NCBI GenBank assembly: GCA_018434945.1
Contig: JAHDOI010000025.1
Coordinates: forward strand, 1-64,000
Direction: 5' to 3'
DNA length: 64,000 bases
Source: Selenomonadales bacterium
GTDB taxonomy: Bacteria; Bacillota; Negativicutes; Sporomusales; UBA7701
Under the pieces are notes generated by a model, which saw nothing but the letters and a program-made list of their open reading frames with translations, searched no databases and was not told the DNA's origin. This document shows positions 42,775 to 52,260 of the stretch, in pieces. Position 1 is the stretch's first letter. Each line of letters opens with the position of its first letter. The position numbers were made by a program, and so were the translations under genes.

Positions 42775-43413
42775 GTGACCGCGGGCGAAATAATGCACCA
42801 GCTCAGGCTGGAACTTTGGCACATCACTTATGCGCGTTATCTGGAGCAAGAGCTTTTCTCGTGGCAGTGGTGGGCAATCGCCGCCTTTCTGGCGGTGTTG
42901 TATGTCGTATGGTGGCGGTTTGTCGATAAGGGAAGGCTGGTGGAAATACTACTGTTCGGTTCGTTCGTGTCCGTGATGTCGGCGGTGGTCGATATATGGG
43001 GGGTGACGACGGCCCACTGGCAGTACAACATCAGGCTGCTGCCCCTGCTGCCGGCGCCTTTCCCGTTCGATTATACCGCGGTTCCGATCGCGATGATGCT
43101 CGTTTATCAGTATTGCCCGCGGTGGAGCAGTTACCTTGCCTGGTCGGCGGCGATTGCCGCTTTGTTCAGCTTCGGGCTGGCGCCCCTACTGAGAGTTGCC
43201 GGGATAAACACTTTCTTTAACTGGAACTTCGGCTATTATTTCGTGATTCTGATGGCGTACGCGACGATAGCGCGGTCTGTCATCCTGCTGACGCTGAAGG
43301 CGGCGGCGGCCGACAGGGCGGAAACGCGTTATGCCAGCCGCTTCCCGCCGCTCGCCCAGCCAGCGGCCAAGCCGCTGCCGGACGAGGAGGCGGAAGGCAA
43401 CTCTGAGGAATAG
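42775..43413 (+). CDS. CBO0543-family membrane protein
   Basis: 212 aa from a GTG with GAGGAGGGGAG upstream. Six or so hydrophobic segments. The pattern WWRFVDKGRLVEILLFGSFV and PLLPAPFPFDYTAVPIAMML resembles CBO0543-type membrane proteins of Firmicutes, whose function is unknown; some are linked to sporulation. The acidic C-terminal tail (PDEEAEGNSEE) is cytoplasmic. Confidence 0.7.
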   Translation: MTAGEIMHQLRLELWHITYARYLEQELFSWQWWAIAAFLAVLYVVWWRFVDKGRLVEILLFGSFVSVMSAVVDIWGVTTAHWQYNIRLLPLLPAPFPFDYTAVPIAMMLVYQYCPRWSSYLAWSAAIAALFSFGLAPLLRVAGINTFFNWNFGYYFVILMAYATIARSVILLTLKAAAADRAETRYASRFPPLAQPAAKPLPDEEAEGNSEE

Positions 43414-43502
43414 TTTTTCGCGAGAACACGAGCTTTCGCACGGACGGAACCCCCGGCCATCGCATACCTTGTAGCAGTAGCAAGGAGAGGAGCGGAGCCG
43501 CG

Positions 43503-43760
43503 ATGTGGAAGCTTGTCGTCAATGCCCCGAACTTGTGCGTCGGAGCGATCACGGTCGTTTTCCTGTTTATCTGGCTGACGGCCTGGACGCTGAACGCGCT
43601 GAAGAATACGCATTTCGATCTCAGCAGTTTGCGGGATATGTATATCTGGCTGATGACCCAGCTGAACGCGACCCATGCGATCAATTCGGTTTTCAACAGC
43701 CCCCGCGGCAATATGCCCCGCTGGGACAATCAGCCCGCCGCCCGCGCTAACGGCGACTGA
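43503..43760 (+). CDS. Small membrane protein, unknown
   Basis: 85 aa. The start is an ATG with AAGGAGAGG upstream. One hydrophobic helix (about 12-33, LCVGAITVVFLFIWLTAWTL), then an amphipathic segment and a disordered tail. No family recognised. Its last 14 bp overlap the 3' end of the convergent hexokinase gene. Confidence 0.6.
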   Translation: MWKLVVNAPNLCVGAITVVFLFIWLTAWTLNALKNTHFDLSSLRDMYIWLMTQLNATHAINSVFNSPRGNMPRWDNQPAARANGD

Positions 43761-44922
43761 CGGCCAGCGCGGCGGCGATCGCCGCTCCCGCCCCGGAGCC
43801 GTCTTTGACGAGGACGGGGGAGATACCGAGCGCGGCGGCCAGCATCCCGGCGTAGCCGGGCATTTTTTCGTACAGCGAGCCGTCGATGGCGATGGTGTGC
43901 CTGTTTTTCCGGTGAGGGTCGATGTGGTCGAGGACGCCGCGGAAGGTGGCGGCGACGAGCCTGGCGGACCGCCCGGCGACGAGGGCGGCAAGGCGGCGGC
44001 GCGGGCCGTCCGGTCCCGCGAGCCAGCCGGCGAGGTCTTCGGCGGTGAGCGAGTAGGGCGGGCCGGTCTCGCCGCCGGCATCGGCGATGATAAGGCGGGC
44101 GATTTCGCCGAGGTAGCGGCCGGCAGCCGCCTTTTCGAGGCGCTGGGCGCCGGGGTGCCCGCTGGCGGCGTCGAGGATGTCGTCCCAGGAGCTGAGGGGC
44201 AGGGTGGCGAAGTTGCCTGATTCCATGTTGATGATAGTGCCGCGGCCGGCGTCGTAGTAGCAGGTGTTGTGGCCGGTGCCGCAGATGGCGGCGATGTCGG
44301 CGGCGGGATCGCGGTAGGCGGCGGCGAGCAGCGTGCCGACGGTGTCGTTGATGACGGCGACGGGGCGCACATGCGCGAGCTCCCGGCGGGCGAGGGCGGC
44401 TGCCAGGAGGCTGCTCACTTCGCGGCCTTCGACGCCGGCGGTCTTTATTTCCTTTGTCCAGCCGAGCAGGATGGCGCTGCCGAGGTCGGGCTGGCGGGAG
44501 GGGAAGGAGAAGGTGTGGCCGAGGTAGTAGTCGCGCCCGTCGCCGACGAGGGGAGCGATCTGGGCGGCGAGGAAGTCGAAGAGCTGTTCTTCGCTGGCGG
44601 CGGCGGCGGTGTGGTCGTAGGCGCCCGCCGGATCCCTGAGCGGAGCGGCGGTTTGGCCGCGGACGAGCCATTTACCCGCGCCGCAGAGCTCGACGAGCTG
44701 GACGCGGACGTTGCTGCCGCCGAAGTCGAGGGCGAGGAAGAGGCCGCGCTCGTGGCCGCCCGGTTTGCCGAGGTGGGAGGGCAGCATTTTGAGGGTGCTC
44801 TGTTCGCCGGCCAGCCCGGCGGCCATGGCGGCGGCAAATTGGCGGGCTATGGCGTCCTCCTGGGCCGGGGTGATGGTGAGGGCGCGCTCGGCGCGGGCGA
44901 GGATGTCGGCGGGGATGTGCAT
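43747..44922 (-). CDS. Hexokinase of the eukaryotic type
   Basis: 391 aa. Phosphate-1 loop LALDFGGSNVRVQL, the sugar-binding region HTFSFPSRQ with LGWTKEIKT, the NDTVGTLLAAAY motif and an adenosine-binding IAIDGSLYEKMPGY. These are the motifs of the eukaryotic hexokinase family (PF00349/PF03727), not of bacterial ROK or Glk kinases. It phosphorylates glucose or another hexose with ATP. Eukaryotic-type hexokinases are rare in bacteria but occur in some Clostridia and Negativicutes. Confidence 0.88.
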   Translation of the reverse strand: MHIPADILARAERALTITPAQEDAIARQFAAAMAAGLAGEQSTLKMLPSHLGKPGGHERGLFLALDFGGSNVRVQLVELCGAGKWLVRGQTAAPLRDPAGAYDHTAAAASEEQLFDFLAAQIAPLVGDGRDYYLGHTFSFPSRQPDLGSAILLGWTKEIKTAGVEGREVSSLLAAALARRELAHVRPVAVINDTVGTLLAAAYRDPAADIAAICGTGHNTCYYDAGRGTIINMESGNFATLPLSSWDDILDAASGHPGAQRLEKAAAGRYLGEIARLIIADAGGETGPPYSLTAEDLAGWLAGPDGPRRRLAALVAGRSARLVAATFRGVLDHIDPHRKNRHTIAIDGSLYEKMPGYAGMLAAALGISPVLVKDGSGAGAAIAAALAVSRR

Positions 44923-44945
44923 GGCGATGCCTCCCTTTAAAAAAG

Positions 44946-44984
44946 AACGGCCAACGAATATGTAGTATATTCGTTGGCCGTTTC
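44946..44984. terminator. Strong terminator between pdxST and hexokinase
   Basis: Perfect hairpin AACGGCCAACGAATAT / ATATTCGTTGGCCGTT with T-runs on both strands. Confidence 0.92.
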
Positions 44985-44992
44985 CTTTTAAC

Positions 44993-45568
44993 CTATGCTT
45001 TGCCTTGGATCATTTTTATGAAATATCTGTGGATGCGGTCGTCGTCGGTGAGTTCGGGGTGGAAGGCGGTGGCCAGGAGGTTGCCCTGGCGGGCGATGAC
45101 GATGTGGTCGCCGACGGCGGCGAGGACTTTGACATCCGGCCCGGCTAGTTCGATGAAGGGGGCGCGGATGAATACGGCCCTCACCGGTTCGGCGCCGAAT
45201 TCGGGGACGTTGAGGTCGGCTTCGAAGCTCTCGCGCTGGCGTCCGAAGGCGTTGCGCCTGACGGTGACGTCCATGAGGCCGAGACGCGGCTGGTCGCTGC
45301 CGACGATTTCTCTGGCGAGGAGGATCATGCCGGCGCAGGTGCCGTAAACGGCCATGCCTGCTGCGGCCCGCTCCCTGATTTTATCCATGAGGCCCCATTC
45401 GACAAGCAGTTTGCCGATGGTGGTGCTTTCGCCGCCGGGGATGACGAGGCCGGCGAGGTCGTCGAGGTCTTCCGGCTTCCTGACTTCGACGGCTTCGGCG
45501 CCGCAGCGTTCGAGCATCCAGCGGTGTTCGCGGAAGGCGCCCTGGAGGGCGAGTACGCCGATTTTCAC
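44993..45568 (-). CDS. pdxT: Pyridoxal 5'-phosphate synthase glutaminase subunit
   Basis: 191 aa. Class I glutaminase: GGESTTIGKLL, nucleophile Cys in YGTCAGMILLA, and the His-x-Glu pair in FHPELTDD. It supplies ammonia to PdxS. It starts 2 bp after pdxS. Confidence 0.96.
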   Translation of the reverse strand: MKIGVLALQGAFREHRWMLERCGAEAVEVRKPEDLDDLAGLVIPGGESTTIGKLLVEWGLMDKIRERAAAGMAVYGTCAGMILLAREIVGSDQPRLGLMDVTVRRNAFGRQRESFEADLNVPEFGAEPVRAVFIRAPFIELAGPDVKVLAAVGDHIVIARQGNLLATAFHPELTDDDRIHRYFIKMIQGKA

Positions 45569-45570
45569 TG

Positions 45571-46452
45571 TTACCAGCCCCGCTCCTGCATCCGCTCGTG
45601 GGGAGCGATGGTGGAGATCTCCAGGCCGGGCATGGCTTCGCCCAGCCCGCGGGAGACTTCGGCGAGGACTTTGGGGTCGTTGTGGTAGGTGGTGGCGGCG
45701 ACGATGGCTTTTGCTCTCGCTGCCGGGTCGGAGGATTTGAAGATGCCGGAGCCGACGAAGATGCCGTCGCAGCCGAGCTGCATCATGAGGGCGGCGTCGG
45801 CCGGGGTGGCGATGCCGCCGGCGGCGAAGTTGACGACCGGCAGGCGGCCGAGTTTCTTTGTTTCGTGGACGAGCTCGATGGGGGCGGCGATGTTTTTGGC
45901 GAAGGCGGCGACTTCTTCTTCGGGGAGATTCTGGAGAAGGCGGATTTCGCTCATGACCATGCGGATGTGCTTGACGGCTTCGACGACGTTGCCGGTGCCG
46001 GGCTCGCCCTTGGTGCGGATCATGGCCGCGCCTTCGCCGATGCGGCGGAGGGCTTCGCCGAGGTTTTTGGCGCCGCAGACGAAGGGTACTTTGAAGTCGT
46101 GTTTGTTGATATGGAATTTGTCGTCGGCGGGGGTGAGGACTTCGCTCTCGTCAATGTAGTCGGCGCCGAGGGCTTCGAGGATGCGGGCCTCGACGAAGTG
46201 GCCGATGCGGGCTTTGGCCATTACGGGGATGGTGACGGCTTCCATGATCCTCTGGACGATGGTGGGGTCGGCCATGCGGGCAACGCCGCCGGCGGCGCGG
46301 ATATCGGCCGGGACCCTTTCGAGGGCCATAACGGCGCAGGCGCCGGCCTGTTCGGCGATCTTAGCCTGTTCGGGAGTGGTCACGTCCATGATTACGCCGC
46401 CTTTGAGCATCTCGGCCAGGCCGGCTTTTACGCGAAAGGTTCCTTGTTCCAT
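45571..46452 (-). CDS. pdxS: Pyridoxal 5'-phosphate synthase lyase subunit
   Basis: 293 aa from the ATG at MEQGTFRVK. PdxS TIM barrel with the active-site Lys in [13 protein letters not shown] and the phosphate site [16 protein letters not shown]. It makes PLP from ribose 5-phosphate, glyceraldehyde 3-phosphate and ammonia. It is followed directly by pdxT. The MocR-type gene upstream on the same strand is the likely regulator. Confidence 0.97.
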   Translation of the reverse strand: MEQGTFRVKAGLAEMLKGGVIMDVTTPEQAKIAEQAGACAVMALERVPADIRAAGGVARMADPTIVQRIMEAVTIPVMAKARIGHFVEARILEALGADYIDESEVLTPADDKFHINKHDFKVPFVCGAKNLGEALRRIGEGAAMIRTKGEPGTGNVVEAVKHIRMVMSEIRLLQNLPEEEVAAFAKNIAAPIELVHETKKLGRLPVVNFAAGGIATPADAALMMQLGCDGIFVGSGIFKSSDPAARAKAIVAATTYHNDPKVLAEVSRGLGEAMPGLEISTIAPHERMQERGW

Positions 46453-46558
46453 TGTGTTTCTACCTCCTGTATCGTGCATCAACTTTAACATGGGGTCATT
46501 TCGGGCAATTTATACGACGGTCAGCGGCAAAGCCGCCGGGGCCGGGGGTTTTTGCGCG

Positions 46559-48043
46559 TCAGGCGGGGCTGTGGATCTGGCGGAGCGCGGCGGCGAGGCG
46601 CCGCACGCCTTCGGTGATTTCTCCCTCGTCAAGGGGGGAGATGGAGAGGCGCAGGTATGTATCGGGGGTTTCGCCGTAGAAGAAGCTGCCGCCGGTGGTC
46701 GCTTCGACGCCGTGGGCAGCGAGGTGGGCTTTCCAGTCGGCCGGCGGGCGGGGTGGCGGCTTGAGCTTGAGCCAGATGAGGAAGCCGCCGCTGGGTTCGG
46801 TCCATTCGGCCCAGGCGGGGTCGATGTGGCGCTGGAGAGCGCGGACGGCGGTCTGCATCCTTTTGCGGTAGGCGCGGTGCATCCTGCCGATGTGGCGGTC
46901 GTAGTGGCCGCTCTGGCAGAATTCGTGGATGGCCGCCTGGAGGATCATGCTGGGGGCGAGTTCGCTGAAGCGGTGGATGGCGGCGAGCCGCTCGACGCAC
47001 TCTTTTTCGGCTGCCAGCCAGCCGACGCGGGCGCCGGGGAAGAGGACTTTGGAGAATGTGCCGCAGTAGATGACGAGGTGGTGTCTGTCCATCGATTTGA
47101 CGGGCAGGACAATGCGGCCGCTGTATTTCATTTCTTCCTCGAAACCGTCTTCGAGGATGGGGATGCGGTGCTGTTCGCACAGCGAGAGCAGCCGTTCGCG
47201 ATGGGCCTGGCCGGTGCTGATGCCGGTGGGGTTCTGGAATGTGGGCATTGTGTAGACGAGGACGGGGCGGTCTGCGGCGATAGCGGCGGCGAGGGCGTCG
47301 AGGTCCATACCGTCACGCCGGACGGGGATCTCGACTGGCCGGAGACCGTAGAAGCGCAGCAACGGCAGGACGTAGTCGTAGGTGGGGGCTTCGATGGCGA
47401 CGGTCTTGCCGGGGGCGGCGATCATGCGGAAGACGAGGTCGATACCCTGCTGCGAGCCGTTGGTGATGAGGATCTCGTCGGCGGTTACGGATATGCCGTG
47501 GCTCTGGAGACGACGGGCTATGTATTCGCGGAGGGGGCGGAAGCCGGCCCTGGCACCGTAGCCTAACAGGACGTCGCCGTGGTTTTTCATCGCGCGGTCG
47601 AGGCAGGCGCGGAAGCTTTCGAGGGGGAAGAGGCGGCTGTCCATGTTCATGCTGGCGAAATTGATGAGGGCGGGGGTGCTTTCCCGGCCGGGCGGGTCGA
47701 GCCGCCGGTAGGACTGCCAGAGGGCATCGCTGGGCTGCGAGGCGGTGGCCTGCCAGTCGACAAGGCCCTTTTCGCCGCGGTCGGCGGCGGTGGCGATCTG
47801 CATGCGGTCGCGGACGCGCGGGCAGGAGCCGGGACTGAGGTCGACGAAACCGAGAGCCCATAGTTCCTGGTAGGCGGCGGCGGCAGTGGAGCGGTGGATG
47901 GCAAGCTGGTCGGCCAGCCGTCGGGTGGAGGGGAGCTTTTCGCCGGGCAGCAGGACGCGGCCGGCGATCTTGTCCCTGATCTGGGCGATGATCTGCCGGT
48001 AGATGGGCTCGGGGCTGTGTTCGTCGACGGTGAGCAGCAGCAT
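46559..48043 (-). CDS. pdxR: MocR/PdxR-type GntR-aminotransferase regulator
   Basis: 494 aa from the ATG (MLLLTVDEH) with GGAGGTG upstream; a TTG 21 codons earlier is unsupported. N-terminal GntR winged helix (about 1-75, PSTRRLADQLAIHRSTAAAA) is joined to a class I aminotransferase domain with the PLP lysine in YCGTFSKVLFPGARVGW. PdxR proteins sense PLP and activate pdxST. Here the gene is co-oriented with pdxS, 106 bp upstream, rather than divergent as in most species. Confidence 0.88.
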   Translation of the reverse strand: MLLLTVDEHSPEPIYRQIIAQIRDKIAGRVLLPGEKLPSTRRLADQLAIHRSTAAAAYQELWALGFVDLSPGSCPRVRDRMQIATAADRGEKGLVDWQATASQPSDALWQSYRRLDPPGRESTPALINFASMNMDSRLFPLESFRACLDRAMKNHGDVLLGYGARAGFRPLREYIARRLQSHGISVTADEILITNGSQQGIDLVFRMIAAPGKTVAIEAPTYDYVLPLLRFYGLRPVEIPVRRDGMDLDALAAAIAADRPVLVYTMPTFQNPTGISTGQAHRERLLSLCEQHRIPILEDGFEEEMKYSGRIVLPVKSMDRHHLVIYCGTFSKVLFPGARVGWLAAEKECVERLAAIHRFSELAPSMILQAAIHEFCQSGHYDRHIGRMHRAYRKRMQTAVRALQRHIDPAWAEWTEPSGGFLIWLKLKPPPRPPADWKAHLAAHGVEATTGGSFFYGETPDTYLRLSISPLDEGEITEGVRRLAAALRQIHSPA

Positions 48044-48146
48044 CGGCACCTCCGGGCGGATTATCCGCCATGATGAAAATATACCGCTAATCCGGCCTGT
48101 CGTCAATCGCCAGTTTTGCTATATTTGGAACCGACCAGTTTGAGGG

Positions 48147-48181
48147 CGAAAAAAGAAACGCCCCGGATCGAGGCGTTCCTA
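48147..48181 (-). terminator. Intrinsic terminator after the ProC-like gene
   Basis: Minus-strand hairpin GGAACGCCTCG / CGGGGCGTTTC then TTTTTTC, lying between pdxR and the structured repeat. Confidence 0.85.
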
Positions 48182-48200
48182 ATTAATCATGCATTGCGCA

Positions 48201-48322
48201 AGGCCGTGGAGAAGGCCCCAGATGCAAGGCGCACCGGAGGATGACACCGGAAGCGTACACGGACGTACGCTGAGGATGGCAGCCGAGGAGCAACGCCGCA
48301 GATGGGGTCTTATCCGCGGCCT
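48201..48322 (+). repeat. Long structured intergenic repeat, copy 2
   Basis: Outer arms AGGCCGTGGAGAAGGCCCC and GGGGTCTTATCCGCGGCCT pair. The core CCAGATGCAAGGCGCACCGG...GCGTACACGGACGTACGC...GAGCAACGCCGCAGATGG is nearly identical to copies 3 and 4. It lies at the 3' end of the ProC-like gene. Confidence 0.88.
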
Positions 48323-48327
48323 GCCCC

Positions 48328-49011
48328 TTATTTTTTCATCTTAGCCCGTACCGCACGGACGATCTGGCGGGCGAAGGGTCCGAGATCCTGGTCGGCATAC
48401 GCTTTGAGCACACCGGCCGCGACCTGGCGGATGGCGCTTTTGACGATGTCGGGGTCGGTGACGTTTTGCTGGCGCAGGCTTTCTTCGATGTATACGGCCG
48501 CTTCGAGCGCTTTTTCGGCGGCGGTTGTGTTGATGAAGCTGACGATGTCGGCCTTGCCGACGATGACGTGGCCGGCGGCGGCGAATATTTCCTTGGCAAC
48601 CGGCACGAGGTCGGCCGGCCGGCTGTCGACGATAACGACCGGGTCGAGCCCGAGGGACATTTCGCCGGCGTGGCCGACAAATTTGACGTTGATGCAGCGG
48701 ACGGGCGGGACGGCCGTTTCTTCGAGGACATGCTGGGCGACGTTGGTGGCGATGTTGATGATGGTCACAGGGGTTTTGAGCTGGTTGAAATCTTTTATGC
48801 AGTTGATGACTTCGGGGTCGGGGACGGCGAGGATGACGGTACCAAGGGCCGCGAGCTCGTCGATGGAGCCGGCTGACGGCAGGCCGAGTTCGCTTTGCAT
48901 GCCCGCCAGGAAGGCGGGGTCGCGGTCGAAGATGGTTAGGTTTACGTGATTTTTAAGACGACGGGCAAGTTCCCTGCCCATGCGGCCAATGCCGATTATG
49001 CCGACTTGCAT
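48328..49011 (-). CDS. NAD(P)-binding dehydrogenase resembling pyrroline-5-carboxylate reductase (ProC-like)
   Basis: 227 aa. NAD(P) motif MQVGIIGIGRMGRELARRL (residues 1-19). The order of domains (Rossmann, then a short helical dimer domain with KAYADQDLGPFARQIVRAVR) fits ProC and related F420-like reductases, though it is shorter than ProC (about 265 aa). A reductase step, possibly in proline or a related pathway, is inferred. A 42-aa ORF ends 4 bp before its start. Confidence 0.75.
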   Translation of the reverse strand: MQVGIIGIGRMGRELARRLKNHVNLTIFDRDPAFLAGMQSELGLPSAGSIDELAALGTVILAVPDPEVINCIKDFNQLKTPVTIINIATNVAQHVLEETAVPPVRCINVKFVGHAGEMSLGLDPVVIVDSRPADLVPVAKEIFAAAGHVIVGKADIVSFINTTAAEKALEAAVYIEESLRQQNVTDPDIVKSAIRQVAAGVLKAYADQDLGPFARQIVRAVRAKMKK

Positions 49012-49015
49012 GCTT

Positions 49016-49144
49016 TCACCCCTGCTGCGTGTTGTTTGTACTAAGCCGGAGGATGTTATCGTATATCGCTTTGGAGACGACGTCTAGTATTTCGCAGACC
49101 GTGGCAAAGGATACGACGGCGGCGACAAGCAAGCGTTCGCTCAT
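49016..49144 (-). CDS. Small protein upstream of the ProC-like gene
   Basis: 42 aa: MSERLLVAAVVSFATVCEIL, then DVVSKAIYDNILRLSTNNTQ and QG. AGGGGGAAAG precedes the ATG. The N-terminal half is hydrophobic enough for one helix. It ends 4 bp before the next start, so the two are probably translated together. No family recognised. Confidence 0.6.
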   Translation of the reverse strand: MSERLLVAAVVSFATVCEILDVVSKAIYDNILRLSTNNTQQG

Positions 49145-49301
49145 TGATCTTTCCCCCTGACTGTTCCTGTTATTATTATAGCACAGGGTAAGTGATGTTC
49201 TCCCCTATATATAGAGGGTCAGGCTATAAACTTAGTGCAGATGTTGTGGTTTTCATTTATAATGGAAGCAGGTAGCACTTTTTGTCAAAAGGGGGATTCC
49301 T

Positions 49302-50687
49302 TTGAACAAGCATTATGTACTCGATACTAATGTTTTGCTTTATTCTCCCCAAGCTATCTTCGCTTTCAGCGAACACACGGTGATTATCCCCGAAGTGGTG
49401 CTGGAGGAGCTCGACAAGTTCAAGTCGGAGACGACCGAGCGCGGCGCCCATAGCCGCCAGGTAAGCCGCATCATCGACGAGCTGCGCTCTGAGGGCAATC
49501 TGCTGAACGGTGTTCCGCTCAACGATCAGGGCGGCATTCTGCGCATCGAGACAAACTGTCTGGAGATTAACCTGCCCCCCCACTGGGACCGGGCCAAGCC
49601 GGACAACCGCATCCTCCAGGTCTGCAAAGGTCTGGCTGACAACGGTGAGCATACGGTGCTGGTCAGCCGCGATACCAACCTGCGCGTCAAGGCGGTCATC
49701 CTCGATATCCAGGCGGAGGATTTCCGCAACGATAAGGTGGCGGCGATCGAGGATCAATATACGGGTCGCACGGTTGTCTATACATCGTCTGCTATGATCG
49801 ACAAGTTCCACCTCGACGACGGAAACTTCATTGATCCCGTCCAGCTCAACGAGTACAACGAGGCTGATCATACTCTCAGGCCGGCCGAGTTCGTGACCAA
49901 CCAGTTCATGCTGCTCCGGTCGACCGATAATGACCGCCATACCGCTCTGGGCCGCTTTGACGGGGAAAAGGTGGTTCACCTGAAGTACCGCAATCGCAAC
50001 CCGTTCGGCGTGACGCCGCGAAATATCGGCCAGGTTTTTATGCAGGAATGCCTGATGATGGATGCGGATGAGGCACCGCTGGTCATCATCAAGGGGCCGG
50101 CCGGGACGGCCAAGACGTTTTATTCGCTGGCGGTCGGGCTTTACAAGCACCTCGACTGCCGGCCCCGCGATTATCACCACCTGCTCATCTGCCGCCCCAA
50201 TATCCCCATGGATGAGGATATCGGCTTTCTGCCGGGATCGGAAAACGAGAAGATCAGCCCGTATATGCGCGGGGTGCGCGATAATATGTTCACCCTTATG
50301 TCGGGCCATATGATGACCGAGGCAAAGGAAATCTCCCAGGTGGAAGATACGGTGCAGATGCTGTTCGACAAGCGCATCATCCAGACGGAGGCGCTGGCTT
50401 ATCAGCGCGGCCGCTCGCTTTATAAGTACTGGATGATCCTCGACGAGATGCAGAACGCCACGCCGCGCCAGGCCAAAGGGGTTATCACCAGGCCGGGGGT
50501 GGGCACGAAGATTATTCTCCTCGGCGACCCGGAGCAGATCGACAATCCGTTCCTCGACAGCCGTTCCAACGGCCTGAGCTACGCGAGCGAGAAGATGCGC
50601 GGCTCGAAGCTGTGCTTCCAGGTGACGCTGCAGTACGACGAGTGCGAGCGTTCGCCCCTGGCTGCAGAAGCGGCGCTGCGCCTGTGA
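49302..50687 (+). CDS. PhoH-family ATPase with N-terminal PIN domain (PhoH2 type)
   Basis: 461 aa from a TTG with AAAAGGGGG upstream. PIN nuclease domain at 1-140 with catalytic acids in VLDTNVLLY and PDNRILQVCKGL. A PhoH ATPase follows, with Walker A GPAGTAKTF (about 266) and Walker B YWMILDEMQNATP. PIN-PhoH proteins unwind and cleave RNA. In Bacillus the related YlaK is linked to stress and toxin-like activity. Monocistronic here. Confidence 0.92.
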   Translation: MNKHYVLDTNVLLYSPQAIFAFSEHTVIIPEVVLEELDKFKSETTERGAHSRQVSRIIDELRSEGNLLNGVPLNDQGGILRIETNCLEINLPPHWDRAKPDNRILQVCKGLADNGEHTVLVSRDTNLRVKAVILDIQAEDFRNDKVAAIEDQYTGRTVVYTSSAMIDKFHLDDGNFIDPVQLNEYNEADHTLRPAEFVTNQFMLLRSTDNDRHTALGRFDGEKVVHLKYRNRNPFGVTPRNIGQVFMQECLMMDADEAPLVIIKGPAGTAKTFYSLAVGLYKHLDCRPRDYHHLLICRPNIPMDEDIGFLPGSENEKISPYMRGVRDNMFTLMSGHMMTEAKEISQVEDTVQMLFDKRIIQTEALAYQRGRSLYKYWMILDEMQNATPRQAKGVITRPGVGTKIILLGDPEQIDNPFLDSRSNGLSYASEKMRGSKLCFQVTLQYDECERSPLAAEAALRL

Positions 50688-50787
50688 CATAAATTATCAT
50701 TATTGCCGGAATTGCCGCGCTTTAATCTTGCGCGATTGAAAATAATGGATTAAAATAATATTTGAAGTGCTTATTGCCGCGGAGCTG

Positions 50788-50830
50788 GGAGGGGCCTGCA
50801 GAGTAGGTTTCCCCTGGCTTTGCTTTTTTG
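50788..50830 (+). terminator. Hairpin and T-run in the leader of permease copy 1
   Basis: GGGAGGGGCCT and AGGTTTCCCCT pair across an 8-nt loop, followed by GGCTTTGCTTTTTT. Located about 70 bp before the first permease. The rest of 50688-50897 is AT-rich at first and then GC-rich; nothing else is recognised. Confidence 0.6.
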
Positions 50831-50897
50831 TGCCCAAAAATGTCGCGCCCCACTGCGGCGCTTGCTATAGCAGACTATTTTGGGAGGAGTCTTCGGT

Positions 50898-52187
50898 ATG
50901 GATAAGCAGGTAATCATCGCTGTTTCAATCTTTCTCTTGGTGTATGCCCTGATAATCAGTGAGAAAATGCATCGCACCATTCTGGCCATGGCGGGCGGGA
51001 TGGCGCTTATCCTCGCCGGTGTTATTACCCAGGAGCGGGCCATCCACCATATCGATTTCAATACAATCGGCCTGCTGGTGGGGATGATGATCATCGTCGG
51101 CATAACGGCCGAGACAGGCTTATTCCGCTATCTGGCGATCTGGTCGGCCAAGAAGGTGGACGGCGACCCTGTCAAACTTTTTTACGCGCTCGCCACTCTG
51201 ACCGCCGTGTGCTCGGCTTTTCTCGATAACGTCACGACCGTGCTGCTGACCGTGCCTGTGACAATAAGCATCACCCGGCAGCTCAATATCTCGCCGATGC
51301 CTTTCCTTATCGCCCAGATAATCGCTTCGAACATCGGCGGCACAGCCACCCTGATCGGCGACCCGCCCAACATCATGATCGGCAGCGCCGTTAAGGAACT
51401 GACCTTCGTGGCGTTCGTCGAAAACCTGTTCCTTATCGCTTTCTTTATCCATTTTGTTACTATTCTTATTATGTCGCGCATTTACCGCGATAAGCTCCAT
51501 ACCACCGACGAGCTGCGCGCGAAGATCCGCGAGCTGGATGAAACCAAGCAGCTAACGAACATCCCTTTGCTCAAAACCTGCCTGTTCGTGCTGGCGTTTA
51601 CGATTTTCCTCTTCACCACCCACCAGTTGTTCCATCTCGACTCCGCCACCGCGGCTCTCTCCGGCGCCAGCCTGTTGCTGGTGCTGACCGCCAAGCATAC
51701 CGAGCACGGCCTGGAGCATGTTTTCCACAAGGTGGAGTGGGTGGCGCTGTTCTTCTTCGTCGGCCTGTTCGTGGTGGTCGGCGGCCTGGTGGATACCGGC
51801 GTCATCAAGTGGCTGGCGCAGGAGGCGGTCAAACTGACGGCCGGCAACGTGACGGCGACAGCGCTGCTCATCCTGTGGCTGAGCGCGATCGCGTCGGCGT
51901 TCGTGGACAATATCCCCTTTGTGGCGACGATGATCCCGCTGATCAAGGATATGGGCACGATGGGGGTGGCCAACCTCGAACCGCTGTGGTGGAGCCTGGC
52001 CCTCGGCGCCTGCCTGGGCGGCAACGGCACGATCATCGGCGCGAGCGCCAATATCATCGTCGCCGGGCTGGCGGCCCAGGAAGGCTACAATATCACTTTC
52101 AAGGGCTTCTTTAAGATCGCCTTCCCGTTGATGCTGATGTCGATTGCCATTTCGACGGTGTATGTGTACTTGCGTTACCTGATGTAG
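50898..52187 (+). CDS. ArsB/NhaD-type anion or cation permease, tandem copy 1
   Basis: 429 aa with about 11 membrane segments. Motifs NTIGLLVGMMIIVGI, FLDNVTTVLLTVPVTISI and IGDPPNIMIGSAVKELTF, plus the later FVDNIPFVATMIPLI and GNGTIIGASANIIV, are typical of the ArsB/NhaD permease superfamily. It probably moves an anion, or Na+ for H+. The first of three paralogues of identical length; the three share very similar 3' ends. Start ATG after GGGAGGAG. Confidence 0.88.
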   Translation: MDKQVIIAVSIFLLVYALIISEKMHRTILAMAGGMALILAGVITQERAIHHIDFNTIGLLVGMMIIVGITAETGLFRYLAIWSAKKVDGDPVKLFYALATLTAVCSAFLDNVTTVLLTVPVTISITRQLNISPMPFLIAQIIASNIGGTATLIGDPPNIMIGSAVKELTFVAFVENLFLIAFFIHFVTILIMSRIYRDKLHTTDELRAKIRELDETKQLTNIPLLKTCLFVLAFTIFLFTTHQLFHLDSATAALSGASLLLVLTAKHTEHGLEHVFHKVEWVALFFFVGLFVVVGGLVDTGVIKWLAQEAVKLTAGNVTATALLILWLSAIASAFVDNIPFVATMIPLIKDMGTMGVANLEPLWWSLALGACLGGNGTIIGASANIIVAGLAAQEGYNITFKGFFKIAFPLMLMSIAISTVYVYLRYLM

Positions 52188-52202
52188 TTTTTTCGGACCC
52201 TC

Positions 52203-52231
52203 TTGCCTGCAGCAGGAAAATGGGGTAAAAT
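52203..52231 (+). promoter_or_regulatory. Promoter of permease copy 2
   Basis: TTGCCT (52203-52208), 17-bp spacer, TAAAAT (52226-52231), ending 30 bp before the leader hairpin. Confidence 0.65.
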
Positions 52232-52260
52232 TTAACCTAAGCGCATATGGCCGGATTTTT

